From Methanomassiliicoccales archaeon (GTDB taxonomy: Archaea; Thermoplasmatota; Thermoplasmata; Methanomassiliicoccales; UBA472): a DNA stretch of 11,726 nt. The stretch spans positions 1-11,726 of the forward strand of contig JAJRAL010000181.1 in NCBI GenBank assembly GCA_028679935.1. The letters run 5' to 3'. The notes beneath the pieces are model-generated. The model searched no databases. It had not been told where the DNA came from and was given only the letters and a program-made list of their open reading frames with translations. The position numbers and the translations under genes are program-made. Position 1 is the first letter of the stretch. Each line of letters starts with the position of its first letter. Positions 5,680 to 11,726 of this stretch are shown here, piece by piece.

Positions 5680-6390
5680 TCACCCCTCAAAGTTCTTCTT
5701 GATCAGCTCGCACATGCGGTCGAAGATGAAAGCGTCGATGTCCTTTCCCAGCTTCGCGGTCGCCTTCGTCGGGTCGCCGACCATCCCCTGCGGATAGAAC
5801 CGCTCCGGGTCGGAGACGATCCTGAACTGGGGATCTTGGAACCTCCCCTTCTTCCGCTTCGTCTTGACCAGGTCAGGGCGAACCGCCAGTACCCTGGATG
5901 TCTCGATGAGGCCGCCGTGCCCATCGGGGTACTCCGGGTCCTCCTTGATCTCGTACTGGTACGCAATATCGTAATCCGTGAGCGCCATCAGGCGCATCCC
6001 AGTCGTCCTCACGACCTCCTCCGCCGCGTCCTTGATGGCGGCCATGTGGATCGAGCCGGCATGACCGCTGATCACGACGACCTTCGTGATGCGGTTCCTG
6101 TGGAGGGAGAGCAGGACGTCCATCACCAGTGCCTTCAGCGTCTCCGATTCGATGCCGATTGTACCGGGGAAATTGCGCGTCGAGGAGTGTTGCCCATAAG
6201 GTATCGAGGGGGCGAGCAGCCCGTCGAACTCATCCGCCAGGCGGGCACAGAGTGCCTCCGGCTGATAGAGGTCCGTTCCGAGCGGAAGATGCACGCCATG
6301 CCCCTCCGTCGCCCCTATGGGCAGGAATGCGATCGGGTCCTTCCTCACCGCCGCGGCGAACTCGCGGGTGGTCATCTCTTGGATCTTCAT
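5680..6390 (-). CDS. Creatininase-family amidohydrolase (ArfB-like)
   Basis: A 236-aa member of the creatininase family, metal-dependent amidohydrolases. The metal-binding signature PIGATEGHGVHLPLGTD (residues 24-40) supplies Glu29, His31 and Asp40. SGHAGS (108-113) supplies a His in the place of the common NGHGGN. HGGLIETS (158-165) supplies His158 and Glu163. In archaea one family member, ArfB, deformylates a ribosylaminopyrimidine intermediate of riboflavin and F420 synthesis, and this protein has that size. However, the family also contains creatinine and other amide hydrolases, so the substrate is inferred only. It sits between a small zinc-ribbon gene (4 bp upstream) and rpiA (4 bp downstream), and AAGTGAT precedes its ATG. 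Confidence 0.87.
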   Translation of the reverse strand: MKIQEMTTREFAAAVRKDPIAFLPIGATEGHGVHLPLGTDLYQPEALCARLADEFDGLLAPSIPYGQHSSTRNFPGTIGIESETLKALVMDVLLSLHRNRITKVVVISGHAGSIHMAAIKDAAEEVVRTTGMRLMALTDYDIAYQYEIKEDPEYPDGHGGLIETSRVLAVRPDLVKTKRKKGRFQDPQFRIVSDPERFYPQGMVGDPTKATAKLGKDIDAFIFDRMCELIKKNFEG

Positions 6391-6394
6391 CGTA

Positions 6395-6550
6395 TCACTT
6401 CCTGACCTTCTCGAGGTCGATCAGCTCGGTATCGCAGACCGGGCACCTTCCCTTTTCCAGGGAATCGTTCTTGAACCGCCCCTTGAGCTGGCGGTTGACC
6501 TCCTCCAGGCGCTCCTTCTTGATCGTCTTCTCGCACTTGGGGCAGAACAT
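6395..6550 (-). CDS. 51-aa zinc-ribbon protein
   Basis: A small open frame starting MFCPKCEKTIKKERLEEV and ending DTELIDLEKVRK. Two Cys pairs (Cys3/Cys6 as CPKC, Cys36/Cys39 as CPVC) should bind one zinc ion, with a charged, probably helical insert between them. It is real by context: its stop lies 4 bp before the creatininase-family gene, codon use matches the neighbours, and both knuckles are intact. The function is not recognised; zinc ribbons of this size often bind RNA, DNA or a partner enzyme. It is the first gene of the operon and has a weak TATA-like box about 26 bp upstream. Confidence 0.8.
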   Translation of the reverse strand: MFCPKCEKTIKKERLEEVNRQLKGRFKNDSLEKGRCPVCDTELIDLEKVRK

Positions 6551-6572
6551 CGGTAGCACATCGTTTCGCGCG

Positions 6573-6580
6573 TACTAGAA
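6573..6580 (-). promoter_or_regulatory. Possible TATA-like element for the zinc-ribbon operon
   Basis: The minus strand reads TTCTAGTA centred about 26 bp before the ATG at 6550, fitting a leaderless start. The match is weak. Confidence 0.3.
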
Positions 6581-6608
6581 CCTGACCCGGGCGGGGATAC
6601 GTGGGGCA

Positions 6609-6615
6609 GAAATAG
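6609..6615 (+). promoter_or_regulatory. Possible TATA-like element for the Dph6-like gene
   Basis: GAAATAG is centred about 26 bp before the GTG start at 6638. A GGGGTGAC stretch downstream of it is about 18 bases from the GTG, too far for normal ribosome binding, so a leaderless transcript is more likely. Confidence 0.4.
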
Positions 6616-6637
6616 GGGTGACTCCGTTGTTCTTGGC

Positions 6638-7309
6638 GTGAAGCTCGCGGCCCTCTTCTCTGGGGGCAAGGATTCCACCTATGCGGCCTGCCTGATGGCC
6701 CAACAGGGTCATGAGATCGGGCCCCTGGTCACGGTCCTTACCTCCGATCCGGACTCCTGGATGTTCCACACTCCGAACCTGCATCTCCTTCCGCGGCTCG
6801 CCGGTGCGATGGGCATACCGCTTGTCAGCGTGGAGAGCGTCAGCGGAGAGGAGGCGGAGCTGGAGGCGCTCCGTTCCGCGCTCGAGGGGCTGGAGGTCGA
6901 GGGCGTGATCGCCGGGGCGATCGCGTCGGACTATCAGTGGGACCGCATCAACGGCGTGTGCCATGAGCTCGGCCTGAAGCTATTCTCCCCGCTCTGGAGG
7001 AAGGAGCAGTCGATGCTGATGGATGACATGATCGCTTCGGGGCTGAGGGCGATAATCGTGAGGGTCTCGGCCGAGGGGCTCGATGCATCCTGGCTCGGAA
7101 GGGAATTGGACGCGGCCGCGCTGGGCGAGCTGCGCGCTCTCGCGGCGAGCAAGGGCATCAACATCTCAGGCGAGGGAGGGGAGTACGAGACGCTCGTGCT
7201 CGATTCCCCCCTCAGCGTCCATCCTCTCAAAGTGAGGAGAGCTGAGCGGAAGGTCACCCGGGACGGGGGGACGCTCCTGGTCGAGGATCTGGACGCGGGA
7301 GGCCGCTGA
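6638..7309 (+). CDS. Dph6-like diphthine-ammonia ligase (PP-loop ATPase)
   Basis: A 223-aa protein matching the archaeal Dph6/COG2102 family, which uses ATP and ammonia for the last step of diphthamide synthesis on elongation factor 2. The PP-loop SGGKDST lies at residues 8-14. The family-specific GEGGEYETLVLDSP is at 178-191, and GAIASDYQWDRI in the middle also fits. Length is normal for the single-domain archaeal form. The start is GTG at 6638, with no ATG upstream in frame; the TATA spacing supports it. It is followed one base later by a methyltransferase and is divergent from the zinc-ribbon operon. Confidence 0.9.
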   Translation: MKLAALFSGGKDSTYAACLMAQQGHEIGPLVTVLTSDPDSWMFHTPNLHLLPRLAGAMGIPLVSVESVSGEEAELEALRSALEGLEVEGVIAGAIASDYQWDRINGVCHELGLKLFSPLWRKEQSMLMDDMIASGLRAIIVRVSAEGLDASWLGRELDAAALGELRALAASKGINISGEGGEYETLVLDSPLSVHPLKVRRAERKVTRDGGTLLVEDLDAGGR

Positions 7310-7310
7310 G

Positions 7311-7868
7311 ATGCCCCACCGCTTCGAGGCGAGCGCGAAGGCCGCGCTGAAGGACGAGACGAGGAAGAGGGTGCAGCCGGCGGAGGAGATACTGGATAGG
7401 GCGAAGGTCACTCGGGACGAGGTGTGCCTCGACATCGGGGCCGGCGTCGGCTACTTGACCCTCCCCCTCGCTCTGAGGTGCAAGGCCGCCGTAGCGCTCG
7501 ATTCCCAGGACGAGATGCTCCAGACGCTGACCGACGCGCTCTCGGAATATACCAGGTCCATTGTCTACCCCGTCATCGCCGAGGCCGATAGGCTGCCGTT
7601 CACTTCCCAATCATTCGACCGTGTCTTCCTCGTGAACGTTTTCCACGAGGTCGAGGACAGGGAACGTCTGGCAGAAGAGGTCGAGCGGGTGCTCTCCGTC
7701 GGAGGCAGGCTCACCCTGGTCGATTTTCATAAGAAGCCTACGTCGTTCGGTCCGCCGGTCTCGGAGAGGATGAGCGCGGTCGAGGCGCAGGGATACTTCA
7801 GCAGCCTCAAGTTGCAGCGGAAGTACTCATTGGACGAGTTCTATCAGCTGGAACTGACCCGCATGTGA
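7311..7868 (+). CDS. Class I SAM-dependent methyltransferase
   Basis: A 185-aa Rossmann-fold methyltransferase. Motif I is LDIGAGVGYLTLPLA (residues 40-54), the acidic ribose-binding residue is near Asp64 in ALDSQ, motif II/III fits ADRLPFTSQSFDRVFLVNVFHEV, and VLSVGGRLTLVDFH completes the fold. It resembles UbiE/Methyltransf_11 types. It is not Dph5, the diphthine synthase methyltransferase, which belongs to another fold class. The substrate is unknown. The gene starts one base after the Dph6-like stop (TGAGATG), so it is almost certainly co-transcribed. Its stop TGA abuts the stop of the opposing peroxiredoxin gene. Confidence 0.9.
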   Translation: MPHRFEASAKAALKDETRKRVQPAEEILDRAKVTRDEVCLDIGAGVGYLTLPLALRCKAAVALDSQDEMLQTLTDALSEYTRSIVYPVIAEADRLPFTSQSFDRVFLVNVFHEVEDRERLAEEVERVLSVGGRLTLVDFHKKPTSFGPPVSERMSAVEAQGYFSSLKLQRKYSLDEFYQLELTRM

Positions 7869-8357
7869 TCAGTGCTTCGACGCTTCCTGCACCGACCTGA
7901 GCACCTGGTCGTAGTCGGGCTCGAACGCCGGATCGTCAGCGACCCAGGAGAAGACGACGGTCCAATTCCTGTCCACCACGAACACCGCTCGGTTGGCCCT
8001 TCCCTTCATGTAGCCCTCGGGGCCGCAGAGCACTCCATACTTCGCCGACACCTTCCCGTCGAAGTCGCTCAGGAAGATGAAAGGGAGGTTCAGGTGCTCC
8101 TTATACGGCGCGTTGGACATAGGAGAGTTGGTGGTGACCGCGACGATCTTCCCGCCGGCTTTCGTGAACTCGTCGTTCATTTCGCGGAAGGTGCTCATCT
8201 CGACGTTGCACATCATGCCCCACACCGATGGGACGAAGAGCAAGGCGACCGGCCCATGGCTGAGAAGGTCCTTCATCGAGACTGGGTTGCTCTGCTCATC
8301 GGGGAGAGTGAAGTCGGGTGCGCTAGAGCCGACGCCTATCGTATCGGACCGGTCCAT
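7869..8357 (-). CDS. Peroxiredoxin (AhpC/TSA family) with altered active-site motif
   Basis: A 162-aa thiol peroxidase using a Cys to reduce peroxides. GSSAPDFTLPD at the N-terminus and NRAVFVVDRNW, with the conserved Arg near residue 123, are typical. The peroxidatic Cys is Cys50 in PSVWGMMC. The family motif is PxxxTxxC; here the Thr is Gly47. Cys111 (GVLCGPEG) might be a resolving Cys. The start is uncertain: ATG 8357 is chosen because a TATA-like box lies 27 bp upstream and the N-terminus has family length; ATG 8375 would add six residues. The same reading frame continues upstream of 8375 without a stop, but that part is low-complexity Arg-rich sequence. It is divergent from the rubredoxin fusion gene. 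Confidence 0.9.
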   Translation of the reverse strand: MDRSDTIGVGSSAPDFTLPDEQSNPVSMKDLLSHGPVALLFVPSVWGMMCNVEMSTFREMNDEFTKAGGKIVAVTTNSPMSNAPYKEHLNLPFIFLSDFDGKVSAKYGVLCGPEGYMKGRANRAVFVVDRNWTVVFSWVADDPAFEPDYDQVLRSVQEASKH

Positions 8358-8379
8358 CTCTCCCTCGAATCGCATGGCT

Positions 8380-8388
8380 CGTATATCG
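8380..8388 (-). promoter_or_regulatory. TATA-like element for the peroxiredoxin gene
   Basis: The minus strand reads CGATATACG centred about 27 bp before the ATG at 8357. If used, ATG 8375 would lie upstream of the transcript start, which favours the shorter protein. A second AT-rich element, CTAATAAG near 8434, could serve the longer form. Confidence 0.4.
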
Positions 8389-8450
8389 TTCTGTTGAATG
8401 GAACCAGCGGCCGACTCGTCGTTCGCCAAGCTTATTAGGGCGGCACTCCG

Positions 8451-8459
8451 CTTTATTCG
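8451..8459 (+). promoter_or_regulatory. TATA-like element for the rubredoxin-FMN fusion gene
   Basis: CTTTATTC is centred about 25 bp before the ATG at 8480, consistent with a leaderless transcript. No Shine-Dalgarno site precedes that ATG. Confidence 0.4.
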
Positions 8460-8479
8460 ATGCCAGACGGTGCCATGCG

Positions 8480-9763
8480 ATGAAATTCCTCTGTAGTTTC
8501 TGCGAGATCTATGTCTACGATTCGGAGAAGGGCGACCCCCCGGCCGGGGCCCCACCAGGCGTTCCGCCCGAACGTCTCCCCGACGCGTGGAGATGCCCGG
8601 TGTGCGGCAGGGCCAGATCCTTCCTGAAGGCCGTCGACGAAACCGCCTACCAGGACAAGCTCGCGAAGTACCTGAGGGCCATGGCATCCGCCCCCTCGGA
8701 GGAAGAGGGACCGCACGACATCGATCACTACCGCTCGGTCGCCCGCAAGGGTTTGACCGGTATCTGCGGCGAGTACAACGTCTGCGACGGCGGGCCGACG
8801 CGCATGTGCCACGGCCAGAAGTTCGGCGCTCCGATCGGGTTCGGCGGGGCCGGGCAGAGCCAGACATTCTACGAGAACTCGCTCGCCCTGAAGTACTACA
8901 AATTGAAGACCCGCTTGATCAAGGAGCATCGCGAGCCCGACCTAGGGACGACCTTCCTCGGCAGGAAGATCACCGCGCCGGTCCTACCGGCGCCGATGTC
9001 AGGCGTCAAGAACAGCATGGCCGGGATGATCTCCGAGGTGGAGTTCCATCGCGGCCTGCTCATGGGCGCCAAGGCCTTCGGCGCGTTCGGCTTCACCGGC
9101 AACACCGCGGAGGAACCTGACACGCTCGGCGTAGAGACGGTCAAGGACGTCGGCCTCGGCGTACCGGTGTTCAAGCCCCAATCGCAGAAGCGACTCCTTG
9201 AGCTGTTCAAGATAGCGGATCACCGATCGGTCCTCGCCATCGGAGTCGATCTGGACGGCGCTGGGTCGCAGACCTGGGCGAGGGTGGGCAAGCCGGTCTT
9301 CCGCAAGACGGAGAAGGAGCTGAGGGAGCTCGTCGAGTCGACCGAGAAACCTGTCATGTTCAAAGGCATCATGTCGCTCGAGGATGCCTCTGCCGCGGTC
9401 GATGCGGGCGCGAAGGTCATCGGTGTCTCGAACCATGGCGGAAGGGTCATGGACTCGGGGATCGGAGTTGCGGACGTGCTGCCTGCGATAGCCAAGGAGT
9501 TCAAGGGGAAGGTCGAGATCACCGCCGACGGCTCCGTCCGGACCGGTTTCGACGTGCTCAAGATCAGGGCGCTCGGTGCGAACGTCGCATTGATGGGACG
9601 TCCCTTGGCCAGAATGTCTCTCGCCGGAGGCTTCCAGGCGGTCAAGATGTACCTCGACTACATCAAGTCCGACCTCAGGCTGGCGATGATCATGACCGGT
9701 TGCGATTCGATGGATGAGGTCGGACCGGAGATCCTCCAGCACGTGGAGCACGACTACGGCTAG
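8480..9763 (+). CDS. Rubredoxin fused to an FMN-dependent alpha-hydroxy-acid dehydrogenase
   Basis: A 427-aa fusion. Residues 1-50 are a rubredoxin with iron ligands Cys5, Cys8, Cys39 and Cys42, the family Asp/Trp pattern (LPDAWRCPVCG) and a Gly/Pro-rich loop. Residues about 90-115 hold three further Cys (96, 102, 110) in GICGEYNVCDGG and RMCHG. Residues about 130-420 are an FMN TIM-barrel related to lactate and glycolate oxidases: APVLPAPMSG, FKGIMSLEDA, the SNHGGR motif with catalytic His319, ITADGSVRTG and MGRPLA. It likely oxidises a hydroxy acid or similar substrate, with the rubredoxin iron passing electrons onward. The acceptor is not shown. It is divergent from a peroxiredoxin gene; the ABC genes follow 77 bp later. 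Confidence 0.88.
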   Translation: MKFLCSFCEIYVYDSEKGDPPAGAPPGVPPERLPDAWRCPVCGRARSFLKAVDETAYQDKLAKYLRAMASAPSEEEGPHDIDHYRSVARKGLTGICGEYNVCDGGPTRMCHGQKFGAPIGFGGAGQSQTFYENSLALKYYKLKTRLIKEHREPDLGTTFLGRKITAPVLPAPMSGVKNSMAGMISEVEFHRGLLMGAKAFGAFGFTGNTAEEPDTLGVETVKDVGLGVPVFKPQSQKRLLELFKIADHRSVLAIGVDLDGAGSQTWARVGKPVFRKTEKELRELVESTEKPVMFKGIMSLEDASAAVDAGAKVIGVSNHGGRVMDSGIGVADVLPAIAKEFKGKVEITADGSVRTGFDVLKIRALGANVALMGRPLARMSLAGGFQAVKMYLDYIKSDLRLAMIMTGCDSMDEVGPEILQHVEHDYG

Positions 9764-9800
9764 ACGCACTCTCCTCCATCTCGTCGCGGCGTGCCCCGGA

Positions 9801-9810
9801 AAGGAATAAG
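9801..9810 (+). promoter_or_regulatory. TATA-like element for the ABC transporter genes
   Basis: GGAAAGGAATAAG combines a purine-rich BRE-like stretch with an AT element centred near 9807. The predicted start is about 9833, so translation from ATG 9841 fits and GTG 9817 does not. Confidence 0.4.
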
Positions 9811-9840
9811 AGCATCGTGCCCCTTTCGGCGGATAGCCAA

Positions 9841-10632
9841 ATGCGAATAATCGAAACGAAGGCGCTCTCCAGGTCCTTCGGCACGCTGAAGGCGGTCGAC
9901 GATCTGAATGTGGCGGTCGCCGAGGGCGAGGTGTTCGGGCTCCTCGGCCCCAACGGCGCGGGCAAGACGACCACGATCAAGATGCTCACCACCCTCCTGC
10001 CTCCCACCTCGGGCGAGGCGAGGGTCGACGGGCACGACATCGTGACGGATTCAAGGGAAGTACGCAAGGTCATCGGCTACGTGCCCCAGATGCTCTCCGC
10101 GGAGGGCAGCCTGACCGCGTACGAGAATCTCCTCATCTTCGCCAAGATCTACGGACTGCCCAAGGCCGGGCGGGACGAGAAGATCCTGGAGGCTCTGAAG
10201 TTCATGGGCCTGGAGGAGGCGAAAGACCGGCAGGTGCGCACCTTCTCCGGCGGTATGATCCGACGGCTGGAGATAGCGCAGTCGACGCTGCACAGCCCCA
10301 AGCTGCTTTTCCTGGACGAACCGACGGTGGGCCTTGACCCCGGAGCGAGGCACGCGGTCTGGGACATGGTCAGCAGGTTGAAGGAGACGGTGGGCACGAC
10401 AGTATTCCTGACCACGCACTTGATGGAGGAGGCCGACTTCCTTTGCGACCGCGTGGGCATCATGCACCGCGGCAAGCTGGTCGCGCTCGGTTCGCCGAAG
10501 GAGCTCAAGGAGAGCATCGGCGCGGCAGACCTGGACGAGGTGTTCATCCACTTCGCCGGAGAGGGCGGCGAGCTGACTGGCAGCTACCGCGAGGTCGACC
10601 GGATCAGGAAGACGGCGAGGAGGCTCGGCTGA
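9841..10632 (+). CDS. ABC transporter ATP-binding protein (ABC-2/DrrA type)
   Basis: A 263-aa cytosolic ATPase subunit. Walker A is GPNGAGKTT (residues 36-44), the Q-loop lies in YVPQ, the signature FSGGM is at 135-139, Walker B LLFLDEP carries Asp159 and Glu160, and the switch His is His193. The signature begins Phe rather than the usual Leu, a common variation. The C-terminal extension (DLDEVFIHFAGEGGEL) matches the DrrA/NatA-type exporters. The following permease starts in TGATG, sharing one base with this stop. The substrate is unknown; the family exports drugs, lipids, polysaccharides or ions. ATG 9841 is chosen over GTG 9817 because of the TATA position and the MRIIETKAL start. Confidence 0.93.
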   Translation: MRIIETKALSRSFGTLKAVDDLNVAVAEGEVFGLLGPNGAGKTTTIKMLTTLLPPTSGEARVDGHDIVTDSREVRKVIGYVPQMLSAEGSLTAYENLLIFAKIYGLPKAGRDEKILEALKFMGLEEAKDRQVRTFSGGMIRRLEIAQSTLHSPKLLFLDEPTVGLDPGARHAVWDMVSRLKETVGTTVFLTTHLMEEADFLCDRVGIMHRGKLVALGSPKELKESIGAADLDEVFIHFAGEGGELTGSYREVDRIRKTARRLG

Positions 10633-11420
10633 TGACGTTCGTCAGCGAGGCGAGCAACCTCGTCTCGAAGACGCTCGTCGTGACGGAGATCGAGGCGAGG
10701 AAGCTACGCCACGACCCGACAGAGCTGCTCACCCGTGCCATCCAGCCGATCCTCTGGCTCCTGGTCTTCGGCGAGGTGATCAACCAGGTCCACCTGATCC
10801 CCATCCCCGGGATGTCCTACATCGATTTCCTTACGCCGGGCGTGCTGGCGCAGAGCATCCTCTTCATCTCGATATTCTACGGACTGGCGACGATCTGGGA
10901 GAGGGACCTGGGCATCGTGCAGAAGCTGCTCACGACGCCTGTGCCGAGGATTGGTCTGGTATCTGGGAAGGCGCTTTCGGCAGGTCTCAGGGCGCTCTCG
11001 CAGGCGGTGATCATCTACATTCTGGCGCTGCTGATAGGGGTGCACGTCAACCTGTCCCCTCTAGCGATCACCGTCGTCCTGGTGGTCGTCCTGCTTGGAG
11101 CGGCGATATTCGCCACGCTCTCGCTGATCATCGCCTGCCTGGTCAGGACGCAGGAGAAGTTCATGGGCATCGGGCAGATGATCACGATGCCGCTCTTCTT
11201 CGCGAGCAACGCCATCTACCCGATCTCCCTGATGCCGGACTGGCTGCAGGTCGTCGCGTATGGCAATCCGCTGACATACATGGTCGACGCGCTGAGGTCG
11301 CTGATGGTGTATGGGGCGCCGAGCGAGTTCGGGATTGGGGTCGACCTGCTCGTGCTCATCGGAACCACGACCGCTCTGGTCCTGATCGCGGCAAGGCTGT
11401 ATCCAAGGGTCGCCCAGTAG
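10632..11420 (+). CDS. ABC-2 type transporter permease
   Basis: A 262-aa membrane protein, partner of the ATPase gene just before it. About six hydrophobic segments can be seen: roughly residues 38-52, 66-86, 115-137, 143-168, 175-198 and 236-256. The stretch YGNPLTYMVDALRSLM is the family signature of ABC-2/DrrB-like permeases. An amphipathic N-terminal part with EIEARKLRHDPTEL fits the coupling region to the ATPase. The pair forms an exporter; what it moves is not shown. The gene overlaps the ATPase stop by one base and converges on the hydrolase gene with 21 bp between stops. Confidence 0.92.
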   Translation: MTFVSEASNLVSKTLVVTEIEARKLRHDPTELLTRAIQPILWLLVFGEVINQVHLIPIPGMSYIDFLTPGVLAQSILFISIFYGLATIWERDLGIVQKLLTTPVPRIGLVSGKALSAGLRALSQAVIIYILALLIGVHVNLSPLAITVVLVVVLLGAAIFATLSLIIACLVRTQEKFMGIGQMITMPLFFASNAIYPISLMPDWLQVVAYGNPLTYMVDALRSLMVYGAPSEFGIGVDLLVLIGTTTALVLIAARLYPRVAQ

Positions 11421-11441
11421 GTTCCGCGGAAATATGCGATT

Positions 11442-11726
11442 CTAGCTATGGAACCGGTGCAGGAACGAGATCGTCTTCTGCCACGCGTCGGCCGCCGATA
11501 GTGGGCTGTGCCCCTCCCAGCCCGGACGGTGGAACGCGTGCGCGGCGTTGGGGTACAAGTGGACATCGGCCCTCTTCTTTTGCGCGACGAGCGCCGGGAG
11601 CAGTTCCTTGATGGCCCACGGCGTGACCCTCCTGTCCTCCGAGCCGAGCATGAGGATGATCGGGCCCTTGAGCGACTTCGTCTCGTCGGCGTCTTGGATC
11701 ATGCCGTAGTAGTCGACGCAGAAGAA
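11442..11726 (-). CDS. Dienelactone-hydrolase-family protein, C-terminal part
   Basis: The last 94 codons of a gene whose 5' end lies beyond the right edge. LMLGSEDRRVTP carries the probable catalytic Asp and YPNAAHAFHRPGW carries the catalytic His of the alpha/beta-hydrolase dienelactone hydrolase family. The final SAADAWQKTISFLHRF is the usual C-terminal helix. The nucleophile Cys, in the region of the G-x-C-x-G motif, is outside the window, so the enzyme class cannot be checked here. A Met codon at 11702 is internal, because the frame continues to the edge without a stop. Confidence 0.85.
   Translation of the reverse strand, partial: FFCVDYYGMIQDADETKSLKGPIILMLGSEDRRVTPWAIKELLPALVAQKKRADVHLYPNAAHAFHRPGWEGHSPLSAADAWQKTISFLHRFHS

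Noticed and set aside
5176..6405. A 409-aa open frame on the plus strand
   Set aside because: It is antisense to rpiA and the creatininase-family gene, both supported by clear motifs; it shows no domain of its own.
7311..7868. The methyltransferase as Dph5, completing a diphthamide operon
   Set aside because: Dph5 has the tetrapyrrole-methylase fold; this protein has the class I LDIGAGVG motif.
8376..8867. An Arg/Ser-rich extension of the peroxiredoxin frame on the minus strand, giving a 332-aa protein
   Set aside because: It overlaps the start of the rubredoxin-FMN gene, has low-complexity composition typical of a shadow frame in GC-rich DNA, and the peroxiredoxin domain starts normally after 8357.
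10443..10631. A 5' extension of the permease frame by 63 codons
   Set aside because: It lies inside the ATPase gene in another frame; the ATG at 10632, overlapping the ATPase stop, is the natural start.

Overview
The window comes from the chromosome of an archaeon with high-GC DNA. The evidence is a block of archaeal/eukaryotic-type information genes (L44e, S27e, aIF2-alpha, Nop10), an intron-containing tRNA-Tyr with the archaeal C1-G72 pair and no encoded CCA, a Dph6-like diphthamide enzyme, and TATA boxes placed about 25-28 bp before several starts. The gene set suggests a euryarchaeon, perhaps an uncultured Thermoplasmatota lineage. That placement is inference; the sequence alone does not prove it.

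Left part (1-2100): a histidine kinase cut by the window edge (minus), tRNA-Tyr(GUA) with a 31-nt intron (minus), and a small ribbon-helix-helix regulator (plus) followed by a T-tract. Next is a six-gene minus-strand run read from 4294 down to 1598: rpl44e, rps27e, aIF2-alpha, nop10, a PAC2-family proteasome-assembly chaperone and a GNAT acetyltransferase. The first five have overlapping or close junctions and start from a clear TATA box at about 4340. This is the classical archaeal translation/ribosome-biogenesis cluster with a proteasome-linked gene at its end.

Middle (4295-7868): a 338-bp intergenic region holds divergent promoters and two possible hairpins. A winged-helix regulator (plus) follows. 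It meets, tail to tail, a three-gene minus operon: a 51-aa zinc-ribbon protein, a creatininase/ArfB-like amidohydrolase and ribose-5-phosphate isomerase A. Facing away from that operon are a Dph6-like PP-loop ATPase and a class I methyltransferase, one base apart.

Right part (7869-11726): a peroxiredoxin (minus) is divergent from an unusual fusion of rubredoxin, a Cys-rich segment and an FMN alpha-hydroxy-acid dehydrogenase (plus). The pair looks like a redox or peroxide-handling module. A two-gene ABC-2 exporter (ATPase plus permease) follows, and the C-terminal part of a dienelactone-hydrolase-family protein enters from the right edge.

No insertion sequences, CRISPR arrays, phage genes or rRNA genes are visible. 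The window is mostly ordinary core and metabolic sequence. The best leads are the rubredoxin-FMN fusion with its divergent peroxiredoxin, the altered conserved residues in that peroxiredoxin and in Nop10, the zinc-ribbon/creatininase/rpiA operon, and the unexplained intergenic hairpins.
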